Source: Alcaligenaceae bacterium
GTDB lineage: Bacteria; Pseudomonadota; Gammaproteobacteria; Burkholderiales; Burkholderiaceae_B
Direction: 5' to 3'
DNA: 64,000 nucleotides
Assembly (NCBI GenBank): GCA_013416395.1
Contig: JACCEP010000008.1
Coordinates: 124,001-188,000 of the forward strand
A program made the translations under genes and the position numbers. Shown in pieces: positions 42,130 to 53,152 of the stretch. Position 1 is the stretch's first letter; each line of letters opens with the position of its first letter. The notes below the pieces were generated by a model. It did not search any database, was not told the origin of the DNA, and saw nothing but the letters and a program-made list of their open reading frames with translations.

Positions 42130-43008
42130 ATGGCTGCTAGTGACATTTCGCCACAGTCCGCGTACATTCAGCATCACCTAGTTCACCTGAATAACATAGG
42201 CGAAAAGCAGACTGTTATAGCCAACTTTGATGTCGTCAACTACGACTCCTTGTTCTGGGCCCTGCTTATGGGGCTTATCGTTGTTTTCGTTTTGTGGCGT
42301 GCTGCAAGCCGGGCTACTACCGGGGTTCCTGGTCGTTTTCAGATGGGTGTCGAAATGCTGGTCGACATGGTTGAAAACGAGTCAAAAAGCATTATTCCCA
42401 ATGAGGTTTCGCGTCGGTTCATGTCGCCTCTGGCCCTGACCGTATTCGTGTGGATTATCCTCATGAACGCGCTCGACTTGATCCCCGTCGATCTTCTGCC
42501 CTGGATCTTCAAAATTACCGGGCTGGGCGCCGAGCATGGCGACCCCCTTTATTACCATCGTATTTTGCCTACGGCCGATCTCAACGTGCCAATAGGTATG
42601 GCGCTGGGCGTCCTGCTGCTCATGTTTTATTACGGCGTCAAGATCAAGAGCCCCGGTGGTTTTGTAAAAGAATTGTTTATTGCACCCTTCCACGCTCCGG
42701 GCCTGGCAGGGGTGGTGCTCGCGCCGTTCAACCTGTTGCTAAACCTCATCGAGTACGCCGCCAAGACGGTATCGCTCGGTATGCGGTTGTTTGGCAACAT
42801 GTTTGCCGGCGAGCTTATCTTTATGCTGGTCGCCCTTATGGGTGGCGCATGGACCGGGTTTAATGGTGCAAGCATCGGCTTGGGTATAGGTCACATTTTG
42901 GCGGGTACGGCGTGGGCTATCTTCCACATCCTTATCGTGCTGTTGCAGGCCTTTATTTTCATGATGCTTACCCTGGTGTATGTGGGGCAGGCTCACGAAG
43001 GCCATTAA
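42130..43008 (+). CDS. atpB: F0F1 ATP synthase subunit a
   Basis: A 292-residue membrane subunit forming the proton half-channels beside the c-ring. The essential arginine lies in the helix [24 protein letters not shown] (R in GMRLFGN). The histidine and glutamate partners are in the later helices, near [24 protein letters not shown]. An AGGATAAAGG-type site precedes the start. Confidence 0.97.
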   Translation: MAASDISPQSAYIQHHLVHLNNIGEKQTVIANFDVVNYDSLFWALLMGLIVVFVLWRAASRATTGVPGRFQMGVEMLVDMVENESKSIIPNEVSRRFMSPLALTVFVWIILMNALDLIPVDLLPWIFKITGLGAEHGDPLYYHRILPTADLNVPIGMALGVLLLMFYYGVKIKSPGGFVKELFIAPFHAPGLAGVVLAPFNLLLNLIEYAAKTVSLGMRLFGNMFAGELIFMLVALMGGAWTGFNGASIGLGIGHILAGTAWAIFHILIVLLQAFIFMMLTLVYVGQAHEGH

Positions 43009-43089
43009 ATCGGTTTCGGCTGGGGCGGGCTACGCGCTCGTCCGGTCGAGGGTGCAAGAATTTCTTGCAAAGCAGTTTTCCAGTTTTAG

Positions 43090-43368
<279 letters not shown>

Positions 43369-43401
43369 GCATTTGCGGCCCGCGATCTGTCGGGCCTAGC
43401 C

Positions 43402-43433
43402 GCCGCAAGGCCGCCCAGGGGCGGGTTTGCGGC
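43402..43433 (+). promoter_or_regulatory. GC-rich intercistronic hairpin between atpE and atpF
   Basis: GCCGCAA...CCGCCC pairs with GGGCGG...TTGCGGC across a short loop in the 127-bp gap. There is no T-run. Its likely role is to stabilise the atpE message or damp downstream expression, since the c subunit is needed in many copies. Confidence 0.55.
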
Positions 43434-43495
43434 TTGAACATCAGGTGTCATGCGGCATAGGCCGTCTGGCACAAGTGGTTTAAAGGGAAACGACC

Positions 43496-43966
43496 GTGAA
43501 TTTAAACGCGACTCTCTTTTTTCAGATGATCGTGTTTTTCGTTTTGGGTTGGTTTACGATGAAATTCGTATGGCCACCCCTGACGAAAGCAATGGACGAC
43601 CGCCGTCAGAAAATTGCCGATGGCCTTGCGGCCGCCGACAAGGGTAAGGCCGATCTGGCCCAAGCCCAGGCGCGCATCAGCCTGATCGAGGCATCTGCAA
43701 AAACGGAAAACCATGGCCGCATGGTCGAAGCCGAGAAACAGGCGGCTGCGCTTATTGACCAGGCCCGCCGCGAAGCCGAGGCTGAAAAGGCTCGCATCGT
43801 GGCTCAGGCTCGGCAAGACGCCGATCAAGAGGTACAGCGTATCCGTGAATCACTGCGCAATGACGTAGCCATGCTGGCCGTCAAGGGTGCAGGGCAGATT
43901 CTCGAGCGTGAAGTAGATGCGCAGGCCCACGCCAAGCTGTTGGATCAGCTTAAGGCTCAACTCTAA
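43496..43966 (+). CDS. atpF: F0F1 ATP synthase subunit b
   Basis: A 156-residue stator protein. The N-terminal membrane helix ([22 protein letters not shown]) is followed by a long charged coiled coil ([22 protein letters not shown]...) typical of subunit b. A GTG-ATG arrangement occurs at the start; the ATG-equivalent at 43496 fits the family length. Confidence 0.96.
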   Translation: MNLNATLFFQMIVFFVLGWFTMKFVWPPLTKAMDDRRQKIADGLAAADKGKADLAQAQARISLIEASAKTENHGRMVEAEKQAAALIDQARREAEAEKARIVAQARQDADQEVQRIRESLRNDVAMLAVKGAGQILEREVDAQAHAKLLDQLKAQL

Positions 43967-43980
43967 TTACGGGGCAAGCC

Positions 43981-44520
43981 ATGGCTGAACTATCCACAAT
44001 CGCCAGACCGTACGCCGAAGCGCTGTTCGCGGCGGCACTCGACGACCAGGCAAACCTGGAGTCTTGGTCCAGTCTGGTGTCCGAGCTTGCCGCAGTGGCA
44101 AGCCTTGGCGACGTGCGTGAGGCACTTACCGATCCACGGCTCAATGCGGCTCAACGTATCGAGCTGTTTTCGAGCCTGATCAAAACACCGTTGACGCCCT
44201 GGGCGAAAAATTTCATCGAGCTGCTGGTCGACAACAAGCGTGTCTTGCTGCTCCCCGAAATTGCCCAAGAGTTCGAAACGCTTAAAAATCAGCGTGAAGG
44301 TTCGGCGCTGGCCCAGATCACAAGTGCGTTCGAGCTCTCTGATGAGCAGGTTCGCGACCTTGTGACCGGGTTAGAAAAGAAGTTCGGCCTCAAGCTCAAA
44401 CCGTCCGTTACCGTTGATCGCGCTCTCATAGGCGGCGTCCGTGTAGTGGTCGGAGACCAAGTACTTGACACTTCCGTGCAGGCCCGGTTGACCGGCATGC
44501 GCGATGCACTGGTCGCCTGA
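43981..44520 (+). CDS. atpH: F0F1 ATP synthase subunit delta
   Basis: A 179-residue protein with the N-terminal six-helix domain starting [18 protein letters not shown] and the C-terminal segment [28 protein letters not shown]. It links F1 to the b stator. It lies 14 bp after atpF and 35 bp before atpA. Confidence 0.96.
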   Translation: MAELSTIARPYAEALFAAALDDQANLESWSSLVSELAAVASLGDVREALTDPRLNAAQRIELFSSLIKTPLTPWAKNFIELLVDNKRVLLLPEIAQEFETLKNQREGSALAQITSAFELSDEQVRDLVTGLEKKFGLKLKPSVTVDRALIGGVRVVVGDQVLDTSVQARLTGMRDALVA

Positions 44521-44555
44521 CGCGGCCAGATCAACAGGATTCCAGGAGTCTGAAC

Positions 44556-46097
44556 ATGCAACTTAACCCGTCAGAGATTAGCGAACTGCTCAAGAGCCGC
44601 ATTGAAGGCCTGGGCGCGTCCACAGACGTTCGCACACAGGGCACGGTCGTTTCCGTGTCCGACGGTATTACTCGCATTCACGGTCTGTCCGATGTGATGC
44701 AGGGCGAAATGCTCGAGTTCCCCAACAACGTATACGGCCTGGCACTCAACCTTGAGCGCGATTCGGTCGGTGCCGTTATTCTGGGCGACTACACAGGTGT
44801 ATCGGAAGGCGATCCCGTAAAAACTACGGGTCGTATTCTTGAAGTGCCAGTGGGCCCTGAGCTGTGTGGCCGCGTGGTTGATGCGCTCGGTCAACCTATC
44901 GACGGCAAAGGCCCCATTAATGCCGCCGCCACAGATATCATCGAAAAAGTTGCTCCCGGGGTTATCGCCCGTAAATCGGTATCGCAACCGCTGCAAACGG
45001 GTATCAAGGCTATTGACGCCATGGTGCCAGTCGGCCGTGGTCAGCGCGAGCTGATCATTGGTGACCGCCAAACCGGTAAAACCGCTGTCGCGATCGATAC
45101 CATCATCGCTCAGCGTGGCCAAAACGTAACGTGCGTGTACGTCGCCATCGGGCAAAAAGCTTCCACGATCAGTAACGTGGTTCGCAAGCTCGAAGAGCAC
45201 GGCGCACTTGAATACACCATTATCGTGGCTGCACCAGCCGCTGAGTCAGCTGCCATGCAGTACCTGGCTGCTTACTCGGGCTGCACCATGGGTGAATACT
45301 TCCGTGACCGCGGTGAAGATGCCCTCATCGTTTACGATGACCTGACCAAACAAGCTTGGGCTTATCGCCAAGTGTCGTTGCTGCTGCGCCGCCCGCCAGG
45401 CCGTGAAGCATACCCCGGTGACGTTTTCTATCTGCACTCGCGTCTGCTTGAGCGTGCTGCTCGTGTTAACGAAGAGTACGTCGAAAACTTCACCAAGGGT
45501 GCGGTAAAAGGCAAAACCGGTTCGTTGACCGCGTTGCCTATTATCGAAACCCAGGCTGGTGACGTTTCTGCCTTTGTTCCGACCAACGTCATTTCCATTA
45601 CTGACGGCCAGATCTTCCTGGAAACTGACCTGTTTAACGCTGGTATCCGTCCCGCCATTAACGCCGGTATTTCGGTGTCGCGTGTGGGTGGCTCAGCGCA
45701 AACCAAGGTCATCAAGAAGCTTTCGGGCGGTATTCGTACCGACTTGGCGCAGTATCGCGAACTGGCGGCGTTTTCGCAGTTTGCCTCCGATCTTGACGAA
45801 GCAACACGTCGTCAGCTAGAACGCGGCAAGCGTGTGGTTGAGCTGCTCAAGCAGCCCCAATACCACCCGAACACGGTTTGGGAGCAGGCTGTCTCGCTGT
45901 TTGCGGTCAATAAAGGCTACCTGGACGATCTCGAAGTCGAACAGATTCTTCCGTTCGAAAAAGCATTGCGTGATTTCCTGAAGTCCAAGCATGAAGCCAT
46001 GGTTCAACGTATCCAGGACACCAAAGAACTGTCCAAGGATGACGAAGCCGAAATGGTTGCTGCCGTTCAAGAATTCAAAAAGCACGGTGCTTATTAA
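44556..46097 (+). CDS. atpA: F0F1 ATP synthase subunit alpha
   Basis: A 513-residue subunit of full length. The Walker A motif is [13 protein letters not shown] (residues ~169-181). The alpha-subunit signature [17 protein letters not shown] is near residue 365, and the arginine finger lies in it (SVSRVG). It alternates with beta subunits in the catalytic hexamer and binds nucleotide without hydrolysis. Confidence 0.98.
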   Translation: MQLNPSEISELLKSRIEGLGASTDVRTQGTVVSVSDGITRIHGLSDVMQGEMLEFPNNVYGLALNLERDSVGAVILGDYTGVSEGDPVKTTGRILEVPVGPELCGRVVDALGQPIDGKGPINAAATDIIEKVAPGVIARKSVSQPLQTGIKAIDAMVPVGRGQRELIIGDRQTGKTAVAIDTIIAQRGQNVTCVYVAIGQKASTISNVVRKLEEHGALEYTIIVAAPAAESAAMQYLAAYSGCTMGEYFRDRGEDALIVYDDLTKQAWAYRQVSLLLRRPPGREAYPGDVFYLHSRLLERAARVNEEYVENFTKGAVKGKTGSLTALPIIETQAGDVSAFVPTNVISITDGQIFLETDLFNAGIRPAINAGISVSRVGGSAQTKVIKKLSGGIRTDLAQYRELAAFSQFASDLDEATRRQLERGKRVVELLKQPQYHPNTVWEQAVSLFAVNKGYLDDLEVEQILPFEKALRDFLKSKHEAMVQRIQDTKELSKDDEAEMVAAVQEFKKHGAY

Positions 46098-46195
46098 TTC
46101 ACCGACCAGGGTAAAGAAGCCTAGGCTTCAATACCCTAACGTAGTGTGGGGCAGGCAGTGTCTGTCCCACGATAACGCCCTATCAGGGAAGAGCA

Positions 46196-47101
46196 ATGGC
46201 CGGAATTAAGGAAATTCGAACCAAGATCAAGAGCGTGCACAACACGCGCAAGATCACCAAAGCCATGGAGATGGTAGCGGCGTCCAAAATGCGCAAGGCG
46301 CAAGAGCGGATGCGCGCAGGCCGTCCCTATGCCACCAAAGTGCGTGAGATCGCCTCTCATTTAATGCAGGCGCATCCTGATTACTCGCATCCATACATGG
46401 TAGAGCCCAGTGCTGTGCGCGCGGTTGGGGTAGTGGTCGTCACGACAGACAAGGGTCTGTGCGGTGGCCTTAATACCAACCTTCTGCGCCTGGTTCTGTC
46501 TCGTCTCTCAGAGTTTCAAGAGAAGGGCATCGCGGTTCAGGCTACGGGTTTGGGCAGCAAGGGTGTCAGCTTACTGACACGTATTGGTGCCAATCTGGTT
46601 TCTCAGGAAGTTCAGCTGGGCGATGCGCCTAACCTCGACCGCCTTATTGGTGCCATCAAGGTGCAGCTCGACGACTTCGAAGATGGCAAGATCGACGCCG
46701 TGTATTTGGCGACCAACCGTTTCGTCAATACCATGCGTCAGGAGCCTACGTTCATGCGTCTGCTGCCGCTGCCTGATGGTCTAAGTGATCCGTTCCAGGC
46801 AGGCGAAGAGTCCGACAATGAAGCGCAGGTTAAGTCATCTCATGGTTGGGACTACATCTATGAGCCTGACTCCAAGTCTGTCATCGACGATTTGCTGCTG
46901 CGCTATGTAGAAGGGTTGGTTTACCAGGCCGTGGCAGAAAACATGGCCTCGGAACAGTCTGCACGCATGGTTGCCATGAAGGCCGCATCCGATAACGCTA
47001 AAACGGTTATCAGCGAACTTGAGCTGGTTTACAACAAAACCCGCCAGGCAGCCATTACTAAAGAAATTTCAGAAATCGTGGGGGGAGCTGCCGCTGTTTA
47101 A
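46196..47101 (+). CDS. atpG: F0F1 ATP synthase subunit gamma
   Basis: A 301-residue rotor subunit. It begins [31 protein letters not shown] and ends with the matching coiled-coil helix [45 protein letters not shown]. It transmits rotation from the c-ring to the catalytic sites. Confidence 0.98.
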   Translation: MAGIKEIRTKIKSVHNTRKITKAMEMVAASKMRKAQERMRAGRPYATKVREIASHLMQAHPDYSHPYMVEPSAVRAVGVVVVTTDKGLCGGLNTNLLRLVLSRLSEFQEKGIAVQATGLGSKGVSLLTRIGANLVSQEVQLGDAPNLDRLIGAIKVQLDDFEDGKIDAVYLATNRFVNTMRQEPTFMRLLPLPDGLSDPFQAGEESDNEAQVKSSHGWDYIYEPDSKSVIDDLLLRYVEGLVYQAVAENMASEQSARMVAMKAASDNAKTVISELELVYNKTRQAAITKEISEIVGGAAAV

Positions 47102-47137
47102 GCAATAACAGAAAGGCATCCCGTCAAAGTTATATAG

Positions 47138-48568
<1,431 letters not shown>

Positions 48569-48580
48569 TAAGGATTACAC

Positions 48581-49009
48581 ATGGCCACCTTGCATGTTGA
48601 CGTAGTCAGCGCAGAAGAATCGATTTTCGCCGGTGAGGCAAAATTCGTCACGCTGCCTGGCGAGTCCGGCGAACTGGGTATTTTGCCCGGTCACACGCCG
48701 CTTATCTCGCGCATTCGGCCTGGTACGGTTAAGGTCGTTCTTGCCGACGGCTCCGAGCTCAGCATTTTTGTCGCTGGCGGCATACTTGAGATTCAGCCAG
48801 GTACGGTTACCGTGTTGTCCGACACGGCTATCCGGGCTGAAGATCTTGACGAAGCCAAAGCGCTTGACGCCCGTAAAAAGGCCGAAGAAGCGTTGCGTAA
48901 TGCCAAAGACAAAACTGACATCGCTGTGGTCGAGGCTGAACTTGCCATGCTGGCAGCTCAGGCCGCCGCTGCGCGTCGTTTCCGAGACATCGGCAAACGC
49001 AGGCATTGA
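48581..49009 (+). CDS. atpC: F0F1 ATP synthase subunit epsilon
   Basis: A 142-residue protein with the N-terminal beta-sandwich ([41 protein letters not shown]) and a C-terminal helical hairpin that can inhibit ATPase activity. It is the last gene of the operon, 12 bp after atpD, and is followed by a terminator. Confidence 0.97.
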   Translation: MATLHVDVVSAEESIFAGEAKFVTLPGESGELGILPGHTPLISRIRPGTVKVVLADGSELSIFVAGGILEIQPGTVTVLSDTAIRAEDLDEAKALDARKKAEEALRNAKDKTDIAVVEAELAMLAAQAAAARRFRDIGKRRH

Positions 49010-49053
49010 TGCGTACGTAAAGCTTGACGGCCTGGCCGTCATTGCAGTGAAAG

Positions 49054-49087
49054 AAAAAGGCTGGCTCATGTATGAGCTGGCCTTTTT
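49054..49087 (+). terminator. terminator of the atp operon
   Basis: AAAAAGGC-TGGCTCA pairs with TGAGC-TGGCCTTTTTT across a short loop, with a T-run at the 3' side. It lies 45 bp after the atpC stop. Confidence 0.85.
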
Positions 49088-49116
49088 TACTTAGCACTTC
49101 CAAAGCCTTGTTTAAT

Positions 49117-49186
49117 GTACTCGTTCTGGTCTTTGTGTTGATGATGCAAGGGTACTCGTTCTGGTCAATGTGTTGATCATGCTAGG
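49117..49186. repeat. 35-bp tandem direct duplication
   Basis: Two adjacent 35-bp units starting GTACTCGTTCTGGTC at 49117 and 49152 differ at only a few positions. They lie in the non-coding stretch after the atp operon. No function is apparent. Confidence 0.75.
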
Positions 49187-49286
49187 TGGTGTCAGCCTAG
49201 AGGTGTTCACTGTGAACACAGGGTGATCTGGCCGTTTGCGTCCTGCTTTTTTGGAAACGCCGTTCGTGGCCCAGAATGGCTCACGC

Positions 49287-49525
49287 TGCGCGCCCCTGGC
49301 CGTGAGTGTCGAAGACATCCCCATGCTGCGCACCGCTGGCCGTGAATTTCGAACTATTCCCCGCTGCGCACCGCTAGCTGTGAGGGTCGAAGTATCCTCG
49401 CGCCAGGCACCGATGGCCGTGAGTGTCGAAGACATCCCCGCGCTGCACACCGCCTGCTGTGAGCGTCGAACACATCTCCACGCCACCTACCCCTTGGCTG
49501 TGAGTATCGAAGACGTCCTGCGGGC
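49287..49525. repeat. minisatellite of about 40-bp units (six copies)
   Basis: The element GTGAGTGTCGAAGACATCC recurs at 49302, 49342, 49380, 49419, 49459 and 49500, spaced 38-41 bp. Each copy follows a GCTGCGCACCGCTGGCC-like half. Units are contiguous and diverged by 10-25 percent. The whole 49,088-49,646 stretch holds no convincing gene; the minus-strand frame across the array reads as repeated STLTA-GAQRG peptides and looks incidental. Confidence 0.8.
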
Positions 49526-49646
49526 GTCCAGCGTTGTTGTAAGGCGCCCGGGGCTCAAGCTGTCTTCCCCGAGCCTGCAACCAGTCTGAGATATCATCGG
49601 CTATCGGTGCAAGCAATGTGTGTGCGCCTCGAACAAGGAGTGAAAA

Positions 49647-50426
49647 ATGGATTTACAGCTTGCAGGAAAGACGGCGCTGGTTTGCGGTGCGAGCAAAGGG
49701 CTGGGGTATGCCTGTGCCATGTCGCTGGCGCGCGAAGGTGCCGCTGTTACGATCGTGGCACGGCACGCCGATGTGCTCGAAGAGGCAGCTAAGGCCATAC
49801 GTGAAGCCACAGGCTCAAGCGTAACCGCTGTGGCGGCCGACATTACAACCCCCGAGGGGCGTGCTGCGGCTCTGGCCGCATGTGGCATGCCCGATATTCT
49901 TGTGACCAATAGTGGTGGCCCCAAGCCTGGCGACTTTCGGGACTGGAGCCAGGATGACTGGATGGCAGCGCTCAATGCCAACATGTACACACCTATTGCA
50001 CTTATTCAGGCGGTTATCGATGCGATGATAGAGCGACGGCATGGCCGCATTATCAACATTACCTCCGCCGCCGTCAAAATGCCTATTGATATCCTCGGGC
50101 TGTCCAATGGTGCCCGCGCAGGGCTGACCGGCTTCGTGGCGGGTCTGGCGCGACAAGTCGTACAGCACAATGTCACTATCAATAATCTGCTTCCGGGTCC
50201 GTTCGAAACTGACCGGTTGCGCCAGACCGCCGCCACCAAGGCCGAGAAGGCCGGAAAAACCGTCGACGAGGTCTTAAAGGCCAGGCTTGATGGCATCCCG
50301 GCCCGGCGATACGGCCAGCCGCCAGAGTTTGGTGACGCCTGCGCGTATCTGTGCAGTGGGCAGGCCGGATTCATTACCGGCCAGAACCTGGTGCTCGATG
50401 GAGGTATCTACCCAGGCACACTTTAG
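49647..50426 (+). CDS. short-chain dehydrogenase/reductase family protein with altered catalytic motif
   Basis: A 259-residue Rossmann-fold protein. The cofactor motif is VCGASKGLGYA (variant of TGxxxGIG), and LVTNSGGPKPGDF replaces the usual NNAG. The catalytic Asn region (LNANMYTP) and Ser (INITSAA) are kept. However, in the position of the YxxxK pair the sequence reads GLSNGARAGLTGF, so Tyr is Ser and Lys is Arg. The C-terminus (GQNLVLDGGIYPGTL) is classical. It resembles 3-oxoacyl-ACP-reductase-like proteins with incomplete tetrads. Activity is uncertain. GGAG precedes the ATG. Confidence 0.88.
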   Translation: MDLQLAGKTALVCGASKGLGYACAMSLAREGAAVTIVARHADVLEEAAKAIREATGSSVTAVAADITTPEGRAAALAACGMPDILVTNSGGPKPGDFRDWSQDDWMAALNANMYTPIALIQAVIDAMIERRHGRIINITSAAVKMPIDILGLSNGARAGLTGFVAGLARQVVQHNVTINNLLPGPFETDRLRQTAATKAEKAGKTVDEVLKARLDGIPARRYGQPPEFGDACAYLCSGQAGFITGQNLVLDGGIYPGTL

Positions 50427-50487
50427 GCCCTAGGAGAGTAAGGGCTATAGCCACGACCGAAGTCCCAGGACTCAGGACCCAAGGCCT

Positions 50488-50529
50488 AACACCCAACACC
50501 CAACACCCAACACCCAACACCCAACACCT
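50488..50529. repeat. 7-bp tandem microsatellite
   Basis: Five perfect AACACCC units and a partial sixth. A unit length not divisible by three would shift frame inside a gene, but no gene reads through it. Confidence 0.85.
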
Positions 50530-50863
50530 AGCAGCCAACAGTCAATCGGAAGAAAGTGGTGAATAGCGAACGGTTAGCAGCAGGCAATCAGTAGCAGGTA
50601 GTCGTTGGGCTCAGGACAAAGGCGAGCACTATGCCTATGTTCGTTTTGGGCTTACGCACGTCATTTATTGTTGCCGCAGCAAGGACCATGGCATGAGCAA
50701 GATACAGCGCAATGGCCACGGTATGAGCATGATGCAGAGTAAGGGTCGATCCCGAAGCCTGCTACCTGGCGAGGCGCATGTCTGTGGTCCTTGACTTGAT
50801 TGTTGCTGACATTACTCCCCGTGCTACTGGTGACACGCGTATTTTCCGAGGTGTTGTTTTTGC

Positions 50864-50882
50864 GAATTGTTCTCATTCTCAC
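50864..50882. promoter_or_regulatory. weak Fur-box-like site
   Basis: The minus strand reads GAGAATGAGAACAATTCGC around here, agreeing with the classical 19-bp Fur consensus at 13 positions by my count. It lies about 45 bp before the regulator gene upstream of hemE. This is tentative. Confidence 0.2.
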
Positions 50883-50925
50883 CTATGCGTAATCTTGACG
50901 CCTTCATTCATTACGAGGAAATAAT

Positions 50926-51786
50926 ATGCGTGAACGTCTTGATTGCGCGGTATTTGGCACGCTGTGCACCGATAGCTGGTTCAACTCTTGGCTAGGGCCC
51001 CAAGCCGGTGGCCGTGTGCACATACATCGTTTGTGCGACAGTGTTGATACTGCGGATCCTAGCTCTCTTAATCTGCTTCAGTCATGCCGCATAAGGCTGC
51101 ACCGCTATGATGCCTGCCTTATCCCGGTTACTGAAACCAATTTGGCGTGGGCACGCACCATGCTTTCGGGTCTGGGCAATTCCTTGCGTACACCCGTCGT
51201 AATTATGGCGCGTGGGTTGCGCGCCGCGGCGCTTAATGACTTATGCAGCCTGGGTGCTAACGACTTTGTACAACAGCCTGACTGCTTCGAAGAACTGCGC
51301 GTGCGTGTTGAACGCTTGCTTGAAGCCAGGCGCCCGGTTATACCTATGGGCCAGTCGGTTTCCTCAGTTCGCGAATATCCGTTAAGCTATATGGTTGCGT
51401 CCACCGCGAACGGGGCTGGGCAGGTTATGGCGTCTGGCCATTCTGATGCAGGCGAAGACCACTTTGGTGGCGCTGAGCTTGATGCATTTGCCCGTGCCTC
51501 GGCTTCCTATTGTTCGGTAACCAAAGAATCGTTTCGCAAGGCCAAGTCGCGTGTGATCGAGCGCTTTGAAAAAGTTTACATCGCCGCAGCGCTTAGCCGA
51601 CACTCGGGTAACATCGCCATGGCGGCCCGCGCGGTCCAGAAGCATCGTCGGGCATTTTGGGCATTGATGCGCAAGTACGACATCGATGCCCGGCCTTTTC
51701 GTAACGGACCAAAGCCGTTTCCCGCCCATGGCGGTAAAATCACTAGTCTTGCTAATAAGGATAGACGTGACTGCTCCAGCCCTTAA
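50926..51786 (+). CDS. atypical response regulator: degenerate receiver plus Fis-type helix-turn-helix
   Basis: A 286-residue protein. Residues ~60-135 follow the second half of a receiver domain ([46 protein letters not shown]). The phosphoacceptor position reads Pro ([10 protein letters not shown]) and the conserved Lys is Gln, so it is probably not phosphorylated. A ~70-residue linker leads to a Fis-family DNA-binding domain ([34 protein letters not shown], residues ~225-260). There is no AAA+ domain. GAGGA precedes the start. The 3' end overlaps the hemE start by 20 bp, suggesting coupled translation. Confidence 0.75.
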   Translation: MRERLDCAVFGTLCTDSWFNSWLGPQAGGRVHIHRLCDSVDTADPSSLNLLQSCRIRLHRYDACLIPVTETNLAWARTMLSGLGNSLRTPVVIMARGLRAAALNDLCSLGANDFVQQPDCFEELRVRVERLLEARRPVIPMGQSVSSVREYPLSYMVASTANGAGQVMASGHSDAGEDHFGGAELDAFARASASYCSVTKESFRKAKSRVIERFEKVYIAAALSRHSGNIAMAARAVQKHRRAFWALMRKYDIDARPFRNGPKPFPAHGGKITSLANKDRRDCSSP

Positions 51787-52849
51787 AAATGACGTTCTGC
51801 TGCGCGCCTTGCTGCGCGAGCCTGTTCCCTACACGCCTGTCTGGCTAATGCGCCAGGCAGGCCGCTATTTGCCCGAATACAACGAAACGCGTGCGCGGGC
51901 CGGGTCATTTATGGCACTGGCCCAGAATCGCGAATACGCCTGCGAGGTTACCCTGCAGCCACTGCAGCGGTTTGATCTCGATGCCGCCATTCTTTTTTCC
52001 GATATTTTGACCATTCCCCATGCCATGGGGTTGGGGTTAGACTTTGTTGCGGGCGAGGGGCCCAAGTTTGCTCATCCCGTGCGCACCGAAGACGATGTAC
52101 GCAAGTTGAAGGTGCCTGATCTTAACTCGCTGCGCTACGTGTTTGACGCGGTCAGCCTCATCCGCAAAGAGCTTGACGGCAAAGTTCCGCTAATCGGCTT
52201 TGCCGGCAGCCCCTGGACAGTCGCCTGCTACATGGTTGAGGGCGAGGGCACCAAAGAATATCAGCTTATCAAAACCATGCTGTATGCGCGGCCTGATCTT
52301 CTGCATAAAATCCTTGAAATCAACGCCCAGGCCACACTGCAGTATCTCAATGCCCAGATCCAGGCGGGTGCGCAGGCTGTCATGATCTTTGACAGCTGGG
52401 GTGGCGTACTGGCCGATGGCCTTTTTCAAGAGTTTTCACTGGCCTATAGCAACAAGGTGATCCAGGGCCTGATCCGCGAAAATGAAGGTCGGCGGGTGCC
52501 CGTCATTCTCTTTACCAAGGGCGGCGCGCAATGGATCGAAGACATCGTCAGTACGGGCTGTGATGCGGTCGGTCTTGACTGGACAGCCAGCCTGGCCAAG
52601 ATCCGTCATCGTACGGGTGACTCGGTGGCGCTGCAGGGCAACCTTGATCCCATGTCCATGTTTGGGGGAGAGGCAGCCATTCGAACCCAGGTGCGTCGCG
52701 TTATTGATGATTTTGGCGATGTGGGCGCAGGCGGCCATGTATTTAATTTTGGGCATGGTATTTCGCGTTTTACCCCGCCAGAGGCGGTGGCAGCGCTGGT
52801 TGACGAAGTTCATACCTATAGCCGCAGTCGGCACACGCATAGTGCCTGA
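51767..52849 (+). CDS. hemE: uroporphyrinogen decarboxylase
   Basis: The start is a GTG at 51767 with AAGGA 5 bp upstream, giving [20 protein letters not shown] (360 residues), the usual family N-terminus; the open frame extends upstream only by overlap. Signatures are [20 protein letters not shown] (active-site Arg) and [17 protein letters not shown], plus GLDWTASL and [10 protein letters not shown]. It converts uroporphyrinogen III to coproporphyrinogen III in haem synthesis. The start overlaps the regulator gene by 20 bp. Confidence 0.96.
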   Translation: MTAPALKNDVLLRALLREPVPYTPVWLMRQAGRYLPEYNETRARAGSFMALAQNREYACEVTLQPLQRFDLDAAILFSDILTIPHAMGLGLDFVAGEGPKFAHPVRTEDDVRKLKVPDLNSLRYVFDAVSLIRKELDGKVPLIGFAGSPWTVACYMVEGEGTKEYQLIKTMLYARPDLLHKILEINAQATLQYLNAQIQAGAQAVMIFDSWGGVLADGLFQEFSLAYSNKVIQGLIRENEGRRVPVILFTKGGAQWIEDIVSTGCDAVGLDWTASLAKIRHRTGDSVALQGNLDPMSMFGGEAAIRTQVRRVIDDFGDVGAGGHVFNFGHGISRFTPPEAVAALVDEVHTYSRSRHTHSA

Positions 52850-53152
52850 AAATGCAGGATATCCCTGATTAACACTGCTCTTAATCTCTGGTTGTGCACA
52901 GTTTTCACTGCTGTGCACAATTAAACATCAAACCTAAGTTACTTTCTTGTAGTGTCGTCTAATGCATTGATTTAATTGATATAAAGCTTGTTTTTAATTA
53001 TTTTTTCGGCTTTTTACAATATTGATCATTGACTTTTCCAGGGTTGTCGGCCGGCTTGTCCCCAAAGTTATCCACAGGCTGTTAGGTTGTTCTCAAGAAC
53101 CGCATAGTCACGCGCTTTTTCAATCTCGATCCAGAATTTACTTGAAGTTTTC
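52850..53152. other. AT-rich intergenic region with DnaA-box-like sites between hemE and priA
   Basis: A perfect DnaA box TTATCCACA lies at 53068-53076. A TTGTGCACA pair in inverted orientation (52892-52900 and 52912-52920), each one mismatch from the consensus, forms a hairpin-like palindrome. Between them 52,945-53,032 is a strongly AT-rich segment (runs such as TTTTTAATTATTTTTT). The layout resembles a replication origin or a DnaA-regulated promoter for priA. Confidence 0.45.

Larger units (their letters stand above)
50427..50925. other. non-coding stretch with simple repeats between SDR gene and receiver-Fis regulator gene
   Basis: This 499-bp gap contains the 7-bp microsatellite at 50488-50529, loosely repeated AGCAGCAGG/CAGTAGCAGG words and two related segments with GGCATGAGCAAGATACAG and GGTATGAGCATGATGCAG near 50690-50740. 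No gene is supported. A Fur-box-like stretch lies at 50864-50882. Confidence 0.5.

Noticed and set aside
49287-49525. Possible CRISPR array
   Set aside because: The ~40-bp units are contiguous and diverged, there are no unique spacers and no cas genes; it is a minisatellite.
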